Below are positions 42,004-50,137 of a stretch of 50,137 nt of DNA, piece by piece; the first letter of the stretch is position 1, and every line of letters begins with the position of its first letter. Position numbers and translations under genes: made by a program. This DNA is from JBJXDT01 sp046153505 (lineage in GTDB: Bacteria; Pseudomonadota; Gammaproteobacteria; Burkholderiales; Methylophilaceae). The stretch spans positions 1-50,137 of the forward strand of contig JBJXDT010000086.1 of assembly GCA_046153505.1 (NCBI GenBank), written 5' to 3'. Below the pieces are notes generated by a model. It worked only from the letters and a program-made list of their open reading frames with translations, did not search any database and was not told where the DNA came from.

Positions 42004-43016
42004 TGACCAAATTTGATCAACATCTTAAACTTTGGCTAGCGCTCACGTTAGGCAGCTTAGTCTTATTAACAAGTGTTGCTGTTGAAGGACGCATACTTGA
42101 AGTTAAGACGATTAGTTTAACCGTGTCTAATATAGAGCAATCGGTGGCATTTTATGAAAAGGCGCTCGATTTTAAAAAGGTTTCAGAGCAGGTCATCGCC
42201 AATAGCAATTACGATACCTTGACTGGCATTTACGGTACGCGGGTAAAAGTGGCTACATTGCAACTTGGACAAGAAACGATTCAACTGGAGCAACATTTAA
42301 CGCAGCAAGGACGACCTGTGCCTGTTGATAGTCGCTCAAATGATTTGTGGTTTCAGCATTTTGCAATTGTGGTGAGCGATATGAATAAAGCCTATCGCCA
42401 ATTGCAACAAGTGTCATATCAGGCAATATCAAGTGCGCCGCAGACCATTCCAGAATCTAATAAGGGCGCAGCTGGTATTAAAGCATATAAGTTTAAAGAC
42501 CCAGATGGACACCCGCTTGAACTACTTTATTTTCCAGCAGATAAAGGTAGAGCTGTTTGGCATCAAGCTAATAGACCAGTATTTGAAGGTATCGATCATT
42601 CGGCTATCACTATTTCTGACACAGATCGCAGCTTGGCTTTCTATCGTGATTTATTAGGCTTTACTGTGGCTGGGCAAGGACTGAATACAGGTGCTACGCA
42701 AGAGCAGCTTGATAATGCTTTTGGTGCGGTAGTGCGCATTACTGGTTTGCGTGGAGAAAGTACAAATGGCCCGGGGTTAGAGTTTTTGCAATATTTAACA
42801 CCTTCTGGTGGTCGCGCAACCCCAATAGATTCTAAAACTAGCGATATCGCTCACGCACATCTGGTAGTGGTGGTAGATAACCTTGAGAAATTAACTGACA
42901 CCCTTACCAAACAAGGCGTGATATTTGTTTCTTCACAAGTTACTAGTGTCAATGATAAACGCCAATTGATGGTAAAAGACCCCGATGGACATGCTGTGGT
43001 GTTACAGCAACCATGA
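42003..43016 (+). CDS. Two-domain VOC (glyoxalase/bleomycin resistance) protein with N-terminal hydrophobic segment
   Basis: The 337-residue product starts with a hydrophobic segment (about residues 9-28) that could be a signal peptide or anchor, followed by two tandem VOC domains (about 32-180 and 190-337). Each begins with a strand such as VKTISLTVSNIEQSVAFYEKAL or IDHSAITISDTDRSLAFYRDLL and ends with a metal-ligand segment FKDPDGHPLELL or VKDPDGHAVVLQQ. VOC proteins catalyse isomerisations, epimerisations or ring cleavage; the reaction here is unknown. Four-base overlap with the GMC gene. Confidence 0.85.
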   Translation: MTKFDQHLKLWLALTLGSLVLLTSVAVEGRILEVKTISLTVSNIEQSVAFYEKALDFKKVSEQVIANSNYDTLTGIYGTRVKVATLQLGQETIQLEQHLTQQGRPVPVDSRSNDLWFQHFAIVVSDMNKAYRQLQQVSYQAISSAPQTIPESNKGAAGIKAYKFKDPDGHPLELLYFPADKGRAVWHQANRPVFEGIDHSAITISDTDRSLAFYRDLLGFTVAGQGLNTGATQEQLDNAFGAVVRITGLRGESTNGPGLEFLQYLTPSGGRATPIDSKTSDIAHAHLVVVVDNLEKLTDTLTKQGVIFVSSQVTSVNDKRQLMVKDPDGHAVVLQQP

Positions 43017-44476
43017 GTGATAAAGCTATAAAAGATACTGCCATGAAATATGACGCAATTATCATCGGTTCAGGTGCTGGAGGTTCGGCGGCAGCTTATC
43101 AATTAACGCAAATGGGCAAGCGTGTGTTGCTGCTTGAAAAAGGCATGATATTGCCTAAAGATGGTAGCACTCTAGATGTGGAAAAAGTGGTTAAGCGTAA
43201 ACTATTTGTCGATGATGACCCTTGGCTCGATCGCGCTGAGCAAATCATTATTCCGCAAGAGCGCTCAAATGTAGGTGGAAAAACCAAGTGGTATGGCGCG
43301 GCCTTGCTAAGGTTTTCGCCTCAAGAGTTTGAGGCAGATGAAGCGCATCAATGCCTTCCTTGGCCGATAAGTTATGAGGAAATGACGCCTTATTACGAGC
43401 AAGCTGAACGCCTGATGGGTGTGATGACGTTTCCGATAGAGCCTGATTTTCAAAAAATTGTGACTGGCTTGCGCACCCGTGACTCGCAATGGCAAAAACA
43501 GCCTTTGCCTATGGCTTTGGCAGCTGACATTTTAAACTTTCCTGAAGAAGCTAAACATTTTGATGCCTTTGCATCAGCCCGTGGTTTTAAAGGTGATGGG
43601 GAAAAGCTCATCGATAGAGTCAAAAGTAACCCAAAGTTTATGATGATCACGGGTAAAAAAGTAGTCGCCATTAAACAAGACAAAACCAATGCTGCGCGCG
43701 TATGTGGTGTTGAGTGTGAAGATGGTTCAACTTACGAAGCCGATGCTGTATTGCTGGCTGGTGGTGCCTTGCACAGCCCAAGGTTGTTGCAACGTTATAT
43801 GGAGCAAGCTGGGCTAGCTGAGAAGCTCGCTTGTTACCAACAAGTTGGACGTAATTACAAGTTTCATATTTTAACTGCCATGCTTATGCTTAATCTTCGC
43901 CCGCAAACCGATGTTTTACGCAAAACTACTGTCCTAGTGCACGATGCACTGCCTCATTCAAGTGTGCAACCTTTAGGCTGGATGGATGGCGAGTTATTGG
44001 CACCAGAGATGCCGAAATTTGTGCCTAACTTTGTTTCCAATATTATCGGCAAACGTGTTTATGGGTTTTTTCTGCAAACGGAAGATGGTTCTCACCCTGA
44101 TAACCGCATCATTGCGCAAGTGAACGGTACAGGACTGCCAAGACTTGATTATGACGAAGCACGTTTGCCTGTGGCACATGCAGAACATAAACAATTTGTG
44201 CGTCTGCTAAAAAAACAATTACTGTCTATTGGTTATATTGGTTTAACCAAACCTATTCCAATTACTGGTACAGCGCACGCATGTGGCACCTTAGTTACAG
44301 GCAACAACCCAAACACATCTGTTGTTAATGCAAATGGTTGTGTACATGGTTTAGAAAATCTTTACGTGGTAGATGGTTCCGTTCTACCGCGATCCTCTCG
44401 TGTAAACCCTGCGTTGACTATTTACGCATGGGCATTGCGCGTTGCCAGTCTAATTAGCAGGGAGCACTCATCGTGA
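43013..44476 (+). CDS. GMC family oxidoreductase
   Basis: A 487-residue FAD-dependent oxidoreductase of the glucose-methanol-choline family. The dinucleotide motif GSGAGGSAAA starts at residue 19, and an internal ATG at residue 11 (MKYDAIIIG) is an alternative start. ERSNVGGKTKWYGAALLRF is the flavin-attachment region, and the C-terminal catalytic part has GTAHACGT (His about 422) and SRVNPALTIYAWALR with the second active-site residue Asn. No Tat or Sec signal is seen, unlike membrane-bound sugar dehydrogenases. The substrate is probably a sugar, polyol or lactone precursor, inferred from its neighbours. Confidence 0.88.
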   Translation: MSDKAIKDTAMKYDAIIIGSGAGGSAAAYQLTQMGKRVLLLEKGMILPKDGSTLDVEKVVKRKLFVDDDPWLDRAEQIIIPQERSNVGGKTKWYGAALLRFSPQEFEADEAHQCLPWPISYEEMTPYYEQAERLMGVMTFPIEPDFQKIVTGLRTRDSQWQKQPLPMALAADILNFPEEAKHFDAFASARGFKGDGEKLIDRVKSNPKFMMITGKKVVAIKQDKTNAARVCGVECEDGSTYEADAVLLAGGALHSPRLLQRYMEQAGLAEKLACYQQVGRNYKFHILTAMLMLNLRPQTDVLRKTTVLVHDALPHSSVQPLGWMDGELLAPEMPKFVPNFVSNIIGKRVYGFFLQTEDGSHPDNRIIAQVNGTGLPRLDYDEARLPVAHAEHKQFVRLLKKQLLSIGYIGLTKPIPITGTAHACGTLVTGNNPNTSVVNANGCVHGLENLYVVDGSVLPRSSRVNPALTIYAWALRVASLISREHSS

Positions 44477-46500
44477 CATCAGCATTACCTAATTACATCC
44501 GATTCGGACGGGAAGTTTGCGGCGATTTAAAACAAGCAGAGCGTAGAGAATGGTGGCTCGCGAATGGCTTAGGAGGCTACGCTGCAGGCACGATTGCCGG
44601 AACTCTTACTCGACGTTACCATGGCTTACTTATTGCACCTGTTAACCCACCGCTGGGACGCTATTTGGTGTTTAGCAAAGCAGATGCGACCTTGATAGAT
44701 GGTCAAACACACTTCCCCTTGTTTACTAATCGGTGGGCAGATAACCTTGTTGATCCTGCAGGTCATGTGCATCTTGAATCCTTTTATTTGGATGGTCTTA
44801 TGCCTGTGTGGCGTTTCGCAATTGGCGATGTTTTGATTGAACAACGCATTTGGATGGAACATGGTGCAAACACTACTTATGTTGCTTACCGCTTAGCACC
44901 AGATGGGTCATCACCAACAAGACCATTAAAGCTTGCAATAAAACTTTTTATTAATGCCAGAGACCATCACGGTAGTGGTCGTCCTTGGGATTTTAATCCA
45001 CACATTGAAACCAAAAATGAAGGTCTTTCGGTGCAGTACCCCAATTGGTTTGAGCTTAATATCAAAGCGCGAGGAGGCAAGGTCGTTTCAGACCACACTT
45101 GGTATGACAACTATGGTCTTTCAGTGGAGTATGAAAGAGGCTTGCCTGACCTTGACAGTCATTTGTGTGTAGGTGAGGCGTTATTAAATTTATCCAGCGA
45201 CGATTGGGTGGGGGTTGTTGCTAGCGTTGACGGTGAACCATCACATTATTTTGTAGAGGCAATGCGCCGTAATGTTGCACATGACTCTGGCGAGCTTAAA
45301 CGTGCTCAAGTAGTAGTTCCACATTTTATAGATGCGCCTGAATGGATTAACCAAATGATACTTGCCTCAGGCAGCTTTATTTTTTCGCGCCCACTAGCAG
45401 ATGTGCCTGATGGTGAATCGGTGATAGCTGGTTATCCATGGTTTGGCGATTGGGGGCGCGACACTATGATTGCCTTACCCGGATTAACCTTGGCGACAGG
45501 ACGTTACGAAACCGCCAGACGCATATTACAAACATTTGCACGTTTTGTAGATCAAGGCATGTTGCCAAATGTCTTCCCAGGTGCAGGGGATAAGCCAGAA
45601 TACAACACTGTTGATGCTGCGCTTTGGTACATAGAAGCTTGGCGTGCGTATATTGCAGCTATTAATGATAAAGAAAGCCTTAAAGCCGTTTTTCCAGTAT
45701 TGGAAGAAATTATTAATTGGCACGTTAAAGGCACACGCTATGGTATCAAGCTTGATCAGGCAGATGGGTTACTGAATGCTGGTGAGGCAGGAGTGCAAAT
45801 TACTTGGATGGATGCCAAAGTTGGTGATTGGGTAGTCACTCCGCGTATTGGCAAGCCAGTCGAAATCAATGCACTCTGGTATAACGCCTTAATTGCCATG
45901 GCAGAGTTTGCAATGACACTTAAAAAGCCAGCCAAAGAATATCTCAATCTTGCAGAGCGAGCGCGTGAAGGCTTTAAACGATTTATTAAAGAAGATGGTA
46001 ATGGTTTATATGATGTTTTAGATGGTCCACAAGGCAATGATGATTCGATACGCCCCAATCAAATTTTTGCTGTGAGCTTACTCGCAAGTCCACTAGATGA
46101 AGCGACTAAGGCAAATGTGGTTCATATATGTGGGCAAGAACTTCTCACATCTTATGGATTACGCTCCCTTGGTCCCAATAATCCTGGCTTTAGACCTGTC
46201 TATGAGGGGGATGTTTGGCAACGTGATGGTGCTTATCATCAAGGGCCAGTATGGGCTTTTTTACTAGGACATTATGCGTTGGCCGAGTATTGCGTGACAG
46301 GTAACGCGGCTGCAGCACAGGCAAAACTGGAGCCGATTAGAGACCATTTAACAGATGCTGCATTGGGTAATGTAAGTGAAATTTTTGATGGCGCGGCACC
46401 ACACACTCCAAGAGGTGCACCAGCACAAGCTTGGTCAGTCGCATGCACGCTAGAGGCTTGGGTACGTTTAGAAAAAGCAAAACAACTAAAAAAATCCTAG
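44473..46500 (+). CDS. Amylo-alpha-1,6-glucosidase-type glycogen debranching protein
   Basis: A 675-residue protein starting with GTG at 44473 inside the GMC stop (GTGA overlap). The N-terminal domain (GGYAAGTIAGTLTRRYHGLL, PPLGRYLVFSK) matches the GDE_N_bis type; the C-terminal (alpha/alpha) barrel has AGYPWFGDWGRDTMIALPG with candidate catalytic Asp, and ends with APAQAWSVACTLEAWVRL. Such proteins remove alpha-1,6-linked glucose from glycogen-like glucans. There is no signal peptide, so it acts in the cytoplasm. Confidence 0.9.
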   Translation: MTSALPNYIRFGREVCGDLKQAERREWWLANGLGGYAAGTIAGTLTRRYHGLLIAPVNPPLGRYLVFSKADATLIDGQTHFPLFTNRWADNLVDPAGHVHLESFYLDGLMPVWRFAIGDVLIEQRIWMEHGANTTYVAYRLAPDGSSPTRPLKLAIKLFINARDHHGSGRPWDFNPHIETKNEGLSVQYPNWFELNIKARGGKVVSDHTWYDNYGLSVEYERGLPDLDSHLCVGEALLNLSSDDWVGVVASVDGEPSHYFVEAMRRNVAHDSGELKRAQVVVPHFIDAPEWINQMILASGSFIFSRPLADVPDGESVIAGYPWFGDWGRDTMIALPGLTLATGRYETARRILQTFARFVDQGMLPNVFPGAGDKPEYNTVDAALWYIEAWRAYIAAINDKESLKAVFPVLEEIINWHVKGTRYGIKLDQADGLLNAGEAGVQITWMDAKVGDWVVTPRIGKPVEINALWYNALIAMAEFAMTLKKPAKEYLNLAERAREGFKRFIKEDGNGLYDVLDGPQGNDDSIRPNQIFAVSLLASPLDEATKANVVHICGQELLTSYGLRSLGPNNPGFRPVYEGDVWQRDGAYHQGPVWAFLLGHYALAEYCVTGNAAAAQAKLEPIRDHLTDAALGNVSEIFDGAAPHTPRGAPAQAWSVACTLEAWVRLEKAKQLKKS

Positions 46501-46542
46501 TCAGAATGTATAAACGCGTAGCTAGTAAATGAAAAGAAACAG

Positions 46543-46568
46543 AAACTAAATAGTGATCTAGTTTTTTT
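46543..46568 (+). terminator. Weak terminator-like hairpin before the MGH1-like glucosidase gene
   Basis: AAACTA (46543-46548) and TAGTTT (46559-46564) form a 6-bp stem with a ten-base loop, followed by four T. It lies 92 bases wide within the only sizeable gap in the distal operon. It may partly terminate, lowering expression of the downstream genes. Confidence 0.3.
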
Positions 46569-46592
46569 AAAAAAATTAAAGAGGAGTTGGAT

Positions 46593-49307
46593 ATGAAAGC
46601 AGTGCTTAATGAAGAAAGGAAACGCTTAGAAGCGCAACGAGATGGCATAGAGGATTGGCGCTTGTGGGGACCTTACCTTGCAGAGCGTGCCTGGGGCACT
46701 GTGCGCGAAGATTACAGCCAAGGTGGCACGGCTTGGGAGGATTTTAGTCATGATCAATCACGCAGTCGCGCTTATCGCTGGAACGAGGATGGAATGGGTG
46801 GTATTAGTGATGAGCAGCAAAGATTATGTTTTGCACTTGCATTATGGAACGACAAAGACCCTATTTTAAAAGAGCGCGCTTTTGGTTTAACAGGCAACCA
46901 AGGCAATCACGGGGAAGACGTAAAAGAATATTATTTTTACAAAGATGCGACGCCAAGCCACAGCCACATGCAATACCTTTATAAGTATCCACAATCTGAG
47001 TTCCCCTACAGTGCTATAGTCGATGAGAATGCGCGCCGTTCGAGGCAAGACCCCCCATTTAATTTATTAGACACGGATCTATTTAAAGATAATAAATATT
47101 GGGATGTGGAGGTACATTACGCAAAAGCCAGCCCAGAAGAAACGCATATTCGTATTGTGGTGAACAACCGTGGCCCAGAGGCAGCGAGAATTCATGTCTT
47201 ACCTACCTTGTGGTTTCGCAATACTTGGTCATGGGGTGATACGCCTACAAAACCAGATATAAAAGAAGCAACAGCTGCGAAAGGTGCTCAATGGGCTGCA
47301 GAAGCTAAGCACGAAACGCTAGGTAAATATTATCTTTATGGACAACAGAAAGCAGAAACTTTGTTTACTGAAAATGAAAGTAATGCGCAAAAATTATGGG
47401 GTGCTGAAAATAGAACACCCTATGTAAAAGATGCATTTCATCGTTATGTAGTAAATAAAGAACTGGATGCGGTTAACCCTGCTAAGCAAGGCACAAAGTT
47501 TGCAGCAGCACATCTTTTAATTGTGGAAGCAGGGCAATCAGCCAGTATTAATTTAGTGCTTTCAGCAAACCCATTAAGCAAGCCATTTGAAGATAGCGAA
47601 GCTATATTTTCTAAAAGAAAAGCCGAAGCTGAAACATTTTATAAAGACTTATTACCTCAGGCGACTAAAGAAGACCATAATATTTCGCGCCAAGCATTGG
47701 CCGGCATGATTTGGAGCAAGCAATTTTTTCACTACGACGTTGCACGTTGGCAAGATGGCGACCAGATCACCCCACCAGATGGACATAAATATGGGCGAAA
47801 TAAAAACTGGCGTCATTTAAAAGCTGCCCATGTGATTTCAATGCCAGATGCTTGGGAATACCCTTGGTTTGCCGCTTGGGATTTAGCTTTTCATACCGCT
47901 GCATTGGCTTTAGCAGATGTAGATTTTGCTAAAGATCAAATTGAATTATTGTTACAAGAAAATTACTTACACCCGAATGGGCAGATACCAGCTTATGAAT
48001 GGGCATTTGGCGATGTGAACCCGCCAGTATTAGCAATGGCGGCGTTAAAAGTTTTCCGCGCAGATCGTGTACAAAACGGTAAAGCTGATACGCGTTTTTT
48101 ACAACGCGTTGTGCATAAGTTGCTTATGAATTACACATGGTGGCTTAATAGCAAAGACGGTGATGGTCAAAATATTTTTGAAGGTGGCTTTTTAGGGCTC
48201 GATAATATTTCGGTCTACGACCGCTCGCACCCTTTACCAGAGGGCTTTTCGCTAAAACAAGCCGATGCAACAGGTTGGATGGCGATGTTTGCACTGAATA
48301 TGACGGTCATGGCACTAGAGCTAGCTGCAGAAAATGACGACTACGAAGGCGTGGCGATGCAATGTTACAGCCAATTTCTAGGCATCGCAAATACCGTTGC
48401 AGGGCACAGCCATCAATCAGTTTCATTGTGGGATGCTAATGATGGCTTTTTCAAAGATTTGGTGGTCGACCCGCATGGCAACAAACAACGCATCGATGTA
48501 TTTTCTTGGGTAGGAATTATTCCATTATTTGCCTGTGAGGTTGTCGATGAAAGATTACTAAAAAATGTTCCTCGATTTGCCGAGTTACTTAAATCTCACG
48601 CGGGTGGTACATTTGATGGACATACTATCTGCGCATGCCCGCATTCGACCAATGCACGTGGAGAACATTTGTTATCCCTGGTAGATCACAATATGTTGCC
48701 CGATATACTCAAGCATTTGCTTTCTGAAGATGAGTTTCTCTCAGATTATGGAGTTCGTAGTATTTCTAAAGTACATTCACATCGCCAAGATTTAGGGTAT
48801 GTGCAAGGCGTTGGGCAAGCATTAATTGAGTATGTGCCGGGCGAATCTAACTCTGGCTTGTTTGGTGGAAATTCCAATTGGCGTGGCCCAATCTGGATGC
48901 CAACCAATTATACTTTGATTCAAGCGTTAGAAAAATTCTATCGTTATTTGGGAGATGATTTTAAAGTCGCGGTACCCTGTCTTAACAATCAAGAGATTAC
49001 TTTAAAAGAAGTTTCAAAGCTCATTTCAGAACGTTTGGTGAATATATTCCGCCGTGATGAAAATGGGCGTATGCCAGCAATGCCAAACGATAGCCCATTC
49101 CAACATGATCCGCATTGGAAAGATTTGATTTTATTCAATGAATATTTTCATGGAGAAACTGGCTTAGGTTTAGGTGCAATGCATCAAACAGGTTGGACAG
49201 GTCTAGTCGCCAACTTGGTAGAGCGTCGTTATCGTGAAGAGATTCCAATATTTTGGCAAAATCAGCCAAGAGAAAGAGGAGTTTCTAAGCCTATAGCAAA
49301 AGCCTAA
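46593..49307 (+). CDS. MGH1-like glycoside hydrolase (GH63-related glucosidase)
   Basis: A large 904-residue protein. ATG 46593 is chosen because GAGGAG lies six bases upstream; a TTG two codons earlier is less likely. N-terminal segment: LEAQRDGIEDWRLWGPYLAERAWGTVREDYS, typical of the family. The C-terminal (alpha/alpha)6 barrel shows MPDAWEYPWFAAWDLAFHT (candidate acid), NGQIPAYEWAFGDVNPP and GGNSNWRGPIWMP, and resembles mannosyl-oligosaccharide glucosidase. It has no signal peptide and probably hydrolyses alpha-glucosides in the cytoplasm, beside the debranching protein. Normal length for this family. Confidence 0.88.
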   Translation: MKAVLNEERKRLEAQRDGIEDWRLWGPYLAERAWGTVREDYSQGGTAWEDFSHDQSRSRAYRWNEDGMGGISDEQQRLCFALALWNDKDPILKERAFGLTGNQGNHGEDVKEYYFYKDATPSHSHMQYLYKYPQSEFPYSAIVDENARRSRQDPPFNLLDTDLFKDNKYWDVEVHYAKASPEETHIRIVVNNRGPEAARIHVLPTLWFRNTWSWGDTPTKPDIKEATAAKGAQWAAEAKHETLGKYYLYGQQKAETLFTENESNAQKLWGAENRTPYVKDAFHRYVVNKELDAVNPAKQGTKFAAAHLLIVEAGQSASINLVLSANPLSKPFEDSEAIFSKRKAEAETFYKDLLPQATKEDHNISRQALAGMIWSKQFFHYDVARWQDGDQITPPDGHKYGRNKNWRHLKAAHVISMPDAWEYPWFAAWDLAFHTAALALADVDFAKDQIELLLQENYLHPNGQIPAYEWAFGDVNPPVLAMAALKVFRADRVQNGKADTRFLQRVVHKLLMNYTWWLNSKDGDGQNIFEGGFLGLDNISVYDRSHPLPEGFSLKQADATGWMAMFALNMTVMALELAAENDDYEGVAMQCYSQFLGIANTVAGHSHQSVSLWDANDGFFKDLVVDPHGNKQRIDVFSWVGIIPLFACEVVDERLLKNVPRFAELLKSHAGGTFDGHTICACPHSTNARGEHLLSLVDHNMLPDILKHLLSEDEFLSDYGVRSISKVHSHRQDLGYVQGVGQALIEYVPGESNSGLFGGNSNWRGPIWMPTNYTLIQALEKFYRYLGDDFKVAVPCLNNQEITLKEVSKLISERLVNIFRRDENGRMPAMPNDSPFQHDPHWKDLILFNEYFHGETGLGLGAMHQTGWTGLVANLVERRYREEIPIFWQNQPRERGVSKPIAKA

Positions 49308-49336
49308 GCTACATTGATCATTGAAAGGTGGGGTAT

Positions 49337-50137
49337 ATGATTAAAAAGGGCAGTGAAGCACTTGCAAAACATTGGCCAGAATACTTGATGGAAGCCGCAG
49401 AACTGGCCATATTTATGTTGTCTGCCTGCCTGTTTGTCGCTTTAATTGAACTACCAAGCTCGCCAGTACGCCAGGCGATAGATAGCATCATGCTTCGCCA
49501 CGTATTAATTGGTTTGTCCATGGGCTTAACGGCAATCGCAATTGTCTATTCTCCTTTAGGCAAGCACTCTGGTGCGCACTTTAACCCTGCAGTTACGCTC
49601 ACTTTTTTACGCTTAGGCAAAATTGCGCCGTGGGATGCATTTTTTTATATCGTAGCACAATTTGTCGGCGGTATTGCTGGCGTCAAAGTGGCGTCTTTTT
49701 TACTTGGTATGGTTTTGATTGCCGATCCGAATGTGAATTATGTGGTGACATTACCTGGTATTCCTGGCGTTAAATGGGCATTTATTGCAGAGATGGTCAT
49801 TTCGTTTTTTCTCATGTTAATGGTGCTATTCATCTCAAATAATAAACGTCTTAATGCATACACGCCTTTATTTGTAGGTGCGCTGATTACGCTATACATC
49901 ACATTTGAAGCACCCATTTCTGGCATGAGCATGAATCCAGCGCGCACTTTTGGCTCTGCACTTCCAGCGGGCATTTGGACTGACATTTGGATTTATTTTA
50001 TTGCACCGCCAATTGGCATGCTGCTAGCGGCTGAGACTTATCTAATTTTAAAAGGTAGGCACGCAGTGCTTTGTTGCAAACTGCATCATGAAAATAATCA
50101 ACCTTGTATCTTTCATTGCCGATATGGCGAATATGTC
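49337..50137 (+). CDS. Aquaporin/glycerol facilitator family (MIP) channel, partial at right edge
   Basis: The frame opens with ATG at 49337, preceded by AAAGGTGGGG, and remains open for 267 codons to the window end. Both pore motifs of the family are present: HFNPAVT near residue 83 and MNPARTF near residue 198, each with its half-helix, plus six hydrophobic segments. The selectivity region (AEMVISFFLM and following) does not let me decide between water, glycerol and other small solutes. It follows the MGH1-like gene by 29 bases and likely belongs to the same transcript. The C-terminal tail with several Cys and His (CCKLHHENNQPCIFHC) is unusual for this family. Confidence 0.88.
   Translation, partial: MIKKGSEALAKHWPEYLMEAAELAIFMLSACLFVALIELPSSPVRQAIDSIMLRHVLIGLSMGLTAIAIVYSPLGKHSGAHFNPAVTLTFLRLGKIAPWDAFFYIVAQFVGGIAGVKVASFLLGMVLIADPNVNYVVTLPGIPGVKWAFIAEMVISFFLMLMVLFISNNKRLNAYTPLFVGALITLYITFEAPISGMSMNPARTFGSALPAGIWTDIWIYFIAPPIGMLLAAETYLILKGRHAVLCCKLHHENNQPCIFHCRYGEYV

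Noticed and set aside
42433..42657. Plus-strand frame inside the VOC gene
   Set aside because: Alternative frame within a well-supported coding region, without its own start signals.
1..50137. CRISPR arrays, insertion sequences, tRNA or rRNA genes
   Set aside because: I saw no regularly spaced direct repeats, no transposase signature and no tRNA or rRNA-like sequence, though a covariance-model scan was not possible.

Overview
The window looks like the replication-origin region of an AT-rich betaproteobacterial chromosome, most probably a methylotroph of the Methylophilaceae (Methylotenera/Methylophilus type). This placement is inferred from protein flavour and gene order (rpmH-dnaA-dnaN-gyrB without recF; mnmG-rsmG-parA-parB-atpIBEFHAGDC; glmUS close by). 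No 16S gene is present to confirm it. Genes left of about 29.2 kb run almost all on the minus strand and genes to the right on the plus strand, as expected for divergence from an origin next to dnaA.

Left part (1-6.4 kb, accessory): the start of a nitrate transporter gene (nrtA, Tat signal, cut by the edge) lies downstream of nasT, an ANTAR antiterminator. The leader between them contains two hexaloop hairpins and an intrinsic terminator, so the NasT RNA target can be read directly. Upstream of nasT are an NtrC-like box and two tiny plus-strand genes (a Cys/His-rich protein and a single-membrane-span protein). Then follow a DUF3592 membrane protein, a TetR regulator divergent from an alpha/beta hydrolase, and a PemK/MazF-type toxin-antitoxin pair with a repeated operator.

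Core part (6.5-34.7 kb): glmS-glmU; a small YnfA-type membrane protein and a short hypothetical gene; the complete nine-gene ATP synthase operon; parB-parA-rsmG-mnmG with two parS sites; a large protein combining a winged-helix-like N-terminus, a long Ala/Lys/Glu helix, one membrane span and an AsmA-like periplasmic domain; a DUF2853 protein; mnmE-yidC-yidD-rnpA-rpmH; then dnaA, dnaN and gyrB.

Right part (35.0-50.1 kb, accessory): a collinear plus-strand cluster that is the most unusual content. It holds two bufferin-like precursor genes (DUF2282, four Cys at identical spacing), the MNIO enzyme gene bufB (DUF692) and its partner bufC (DUF2063), and a DoxX protein. These are interleaved with two exported GlcG/HbpS proteins (one fused to a cupin), an exported SMP-30 lactonase, and a translationally coupled run of SDR dehydrogenase, two-domain VOC protein, GMC oxidoreductase, glycogen-debranching-type glucosidase, MGH1-like glucosidase and an aquaporin cut by the right edge. 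I read this as a peptide-modification (probably copper-handling) module embedded in a glucan/sugar-oxidation or stress module. The functional link is inference; the gene order and the 1-4 base overlaps are visible.
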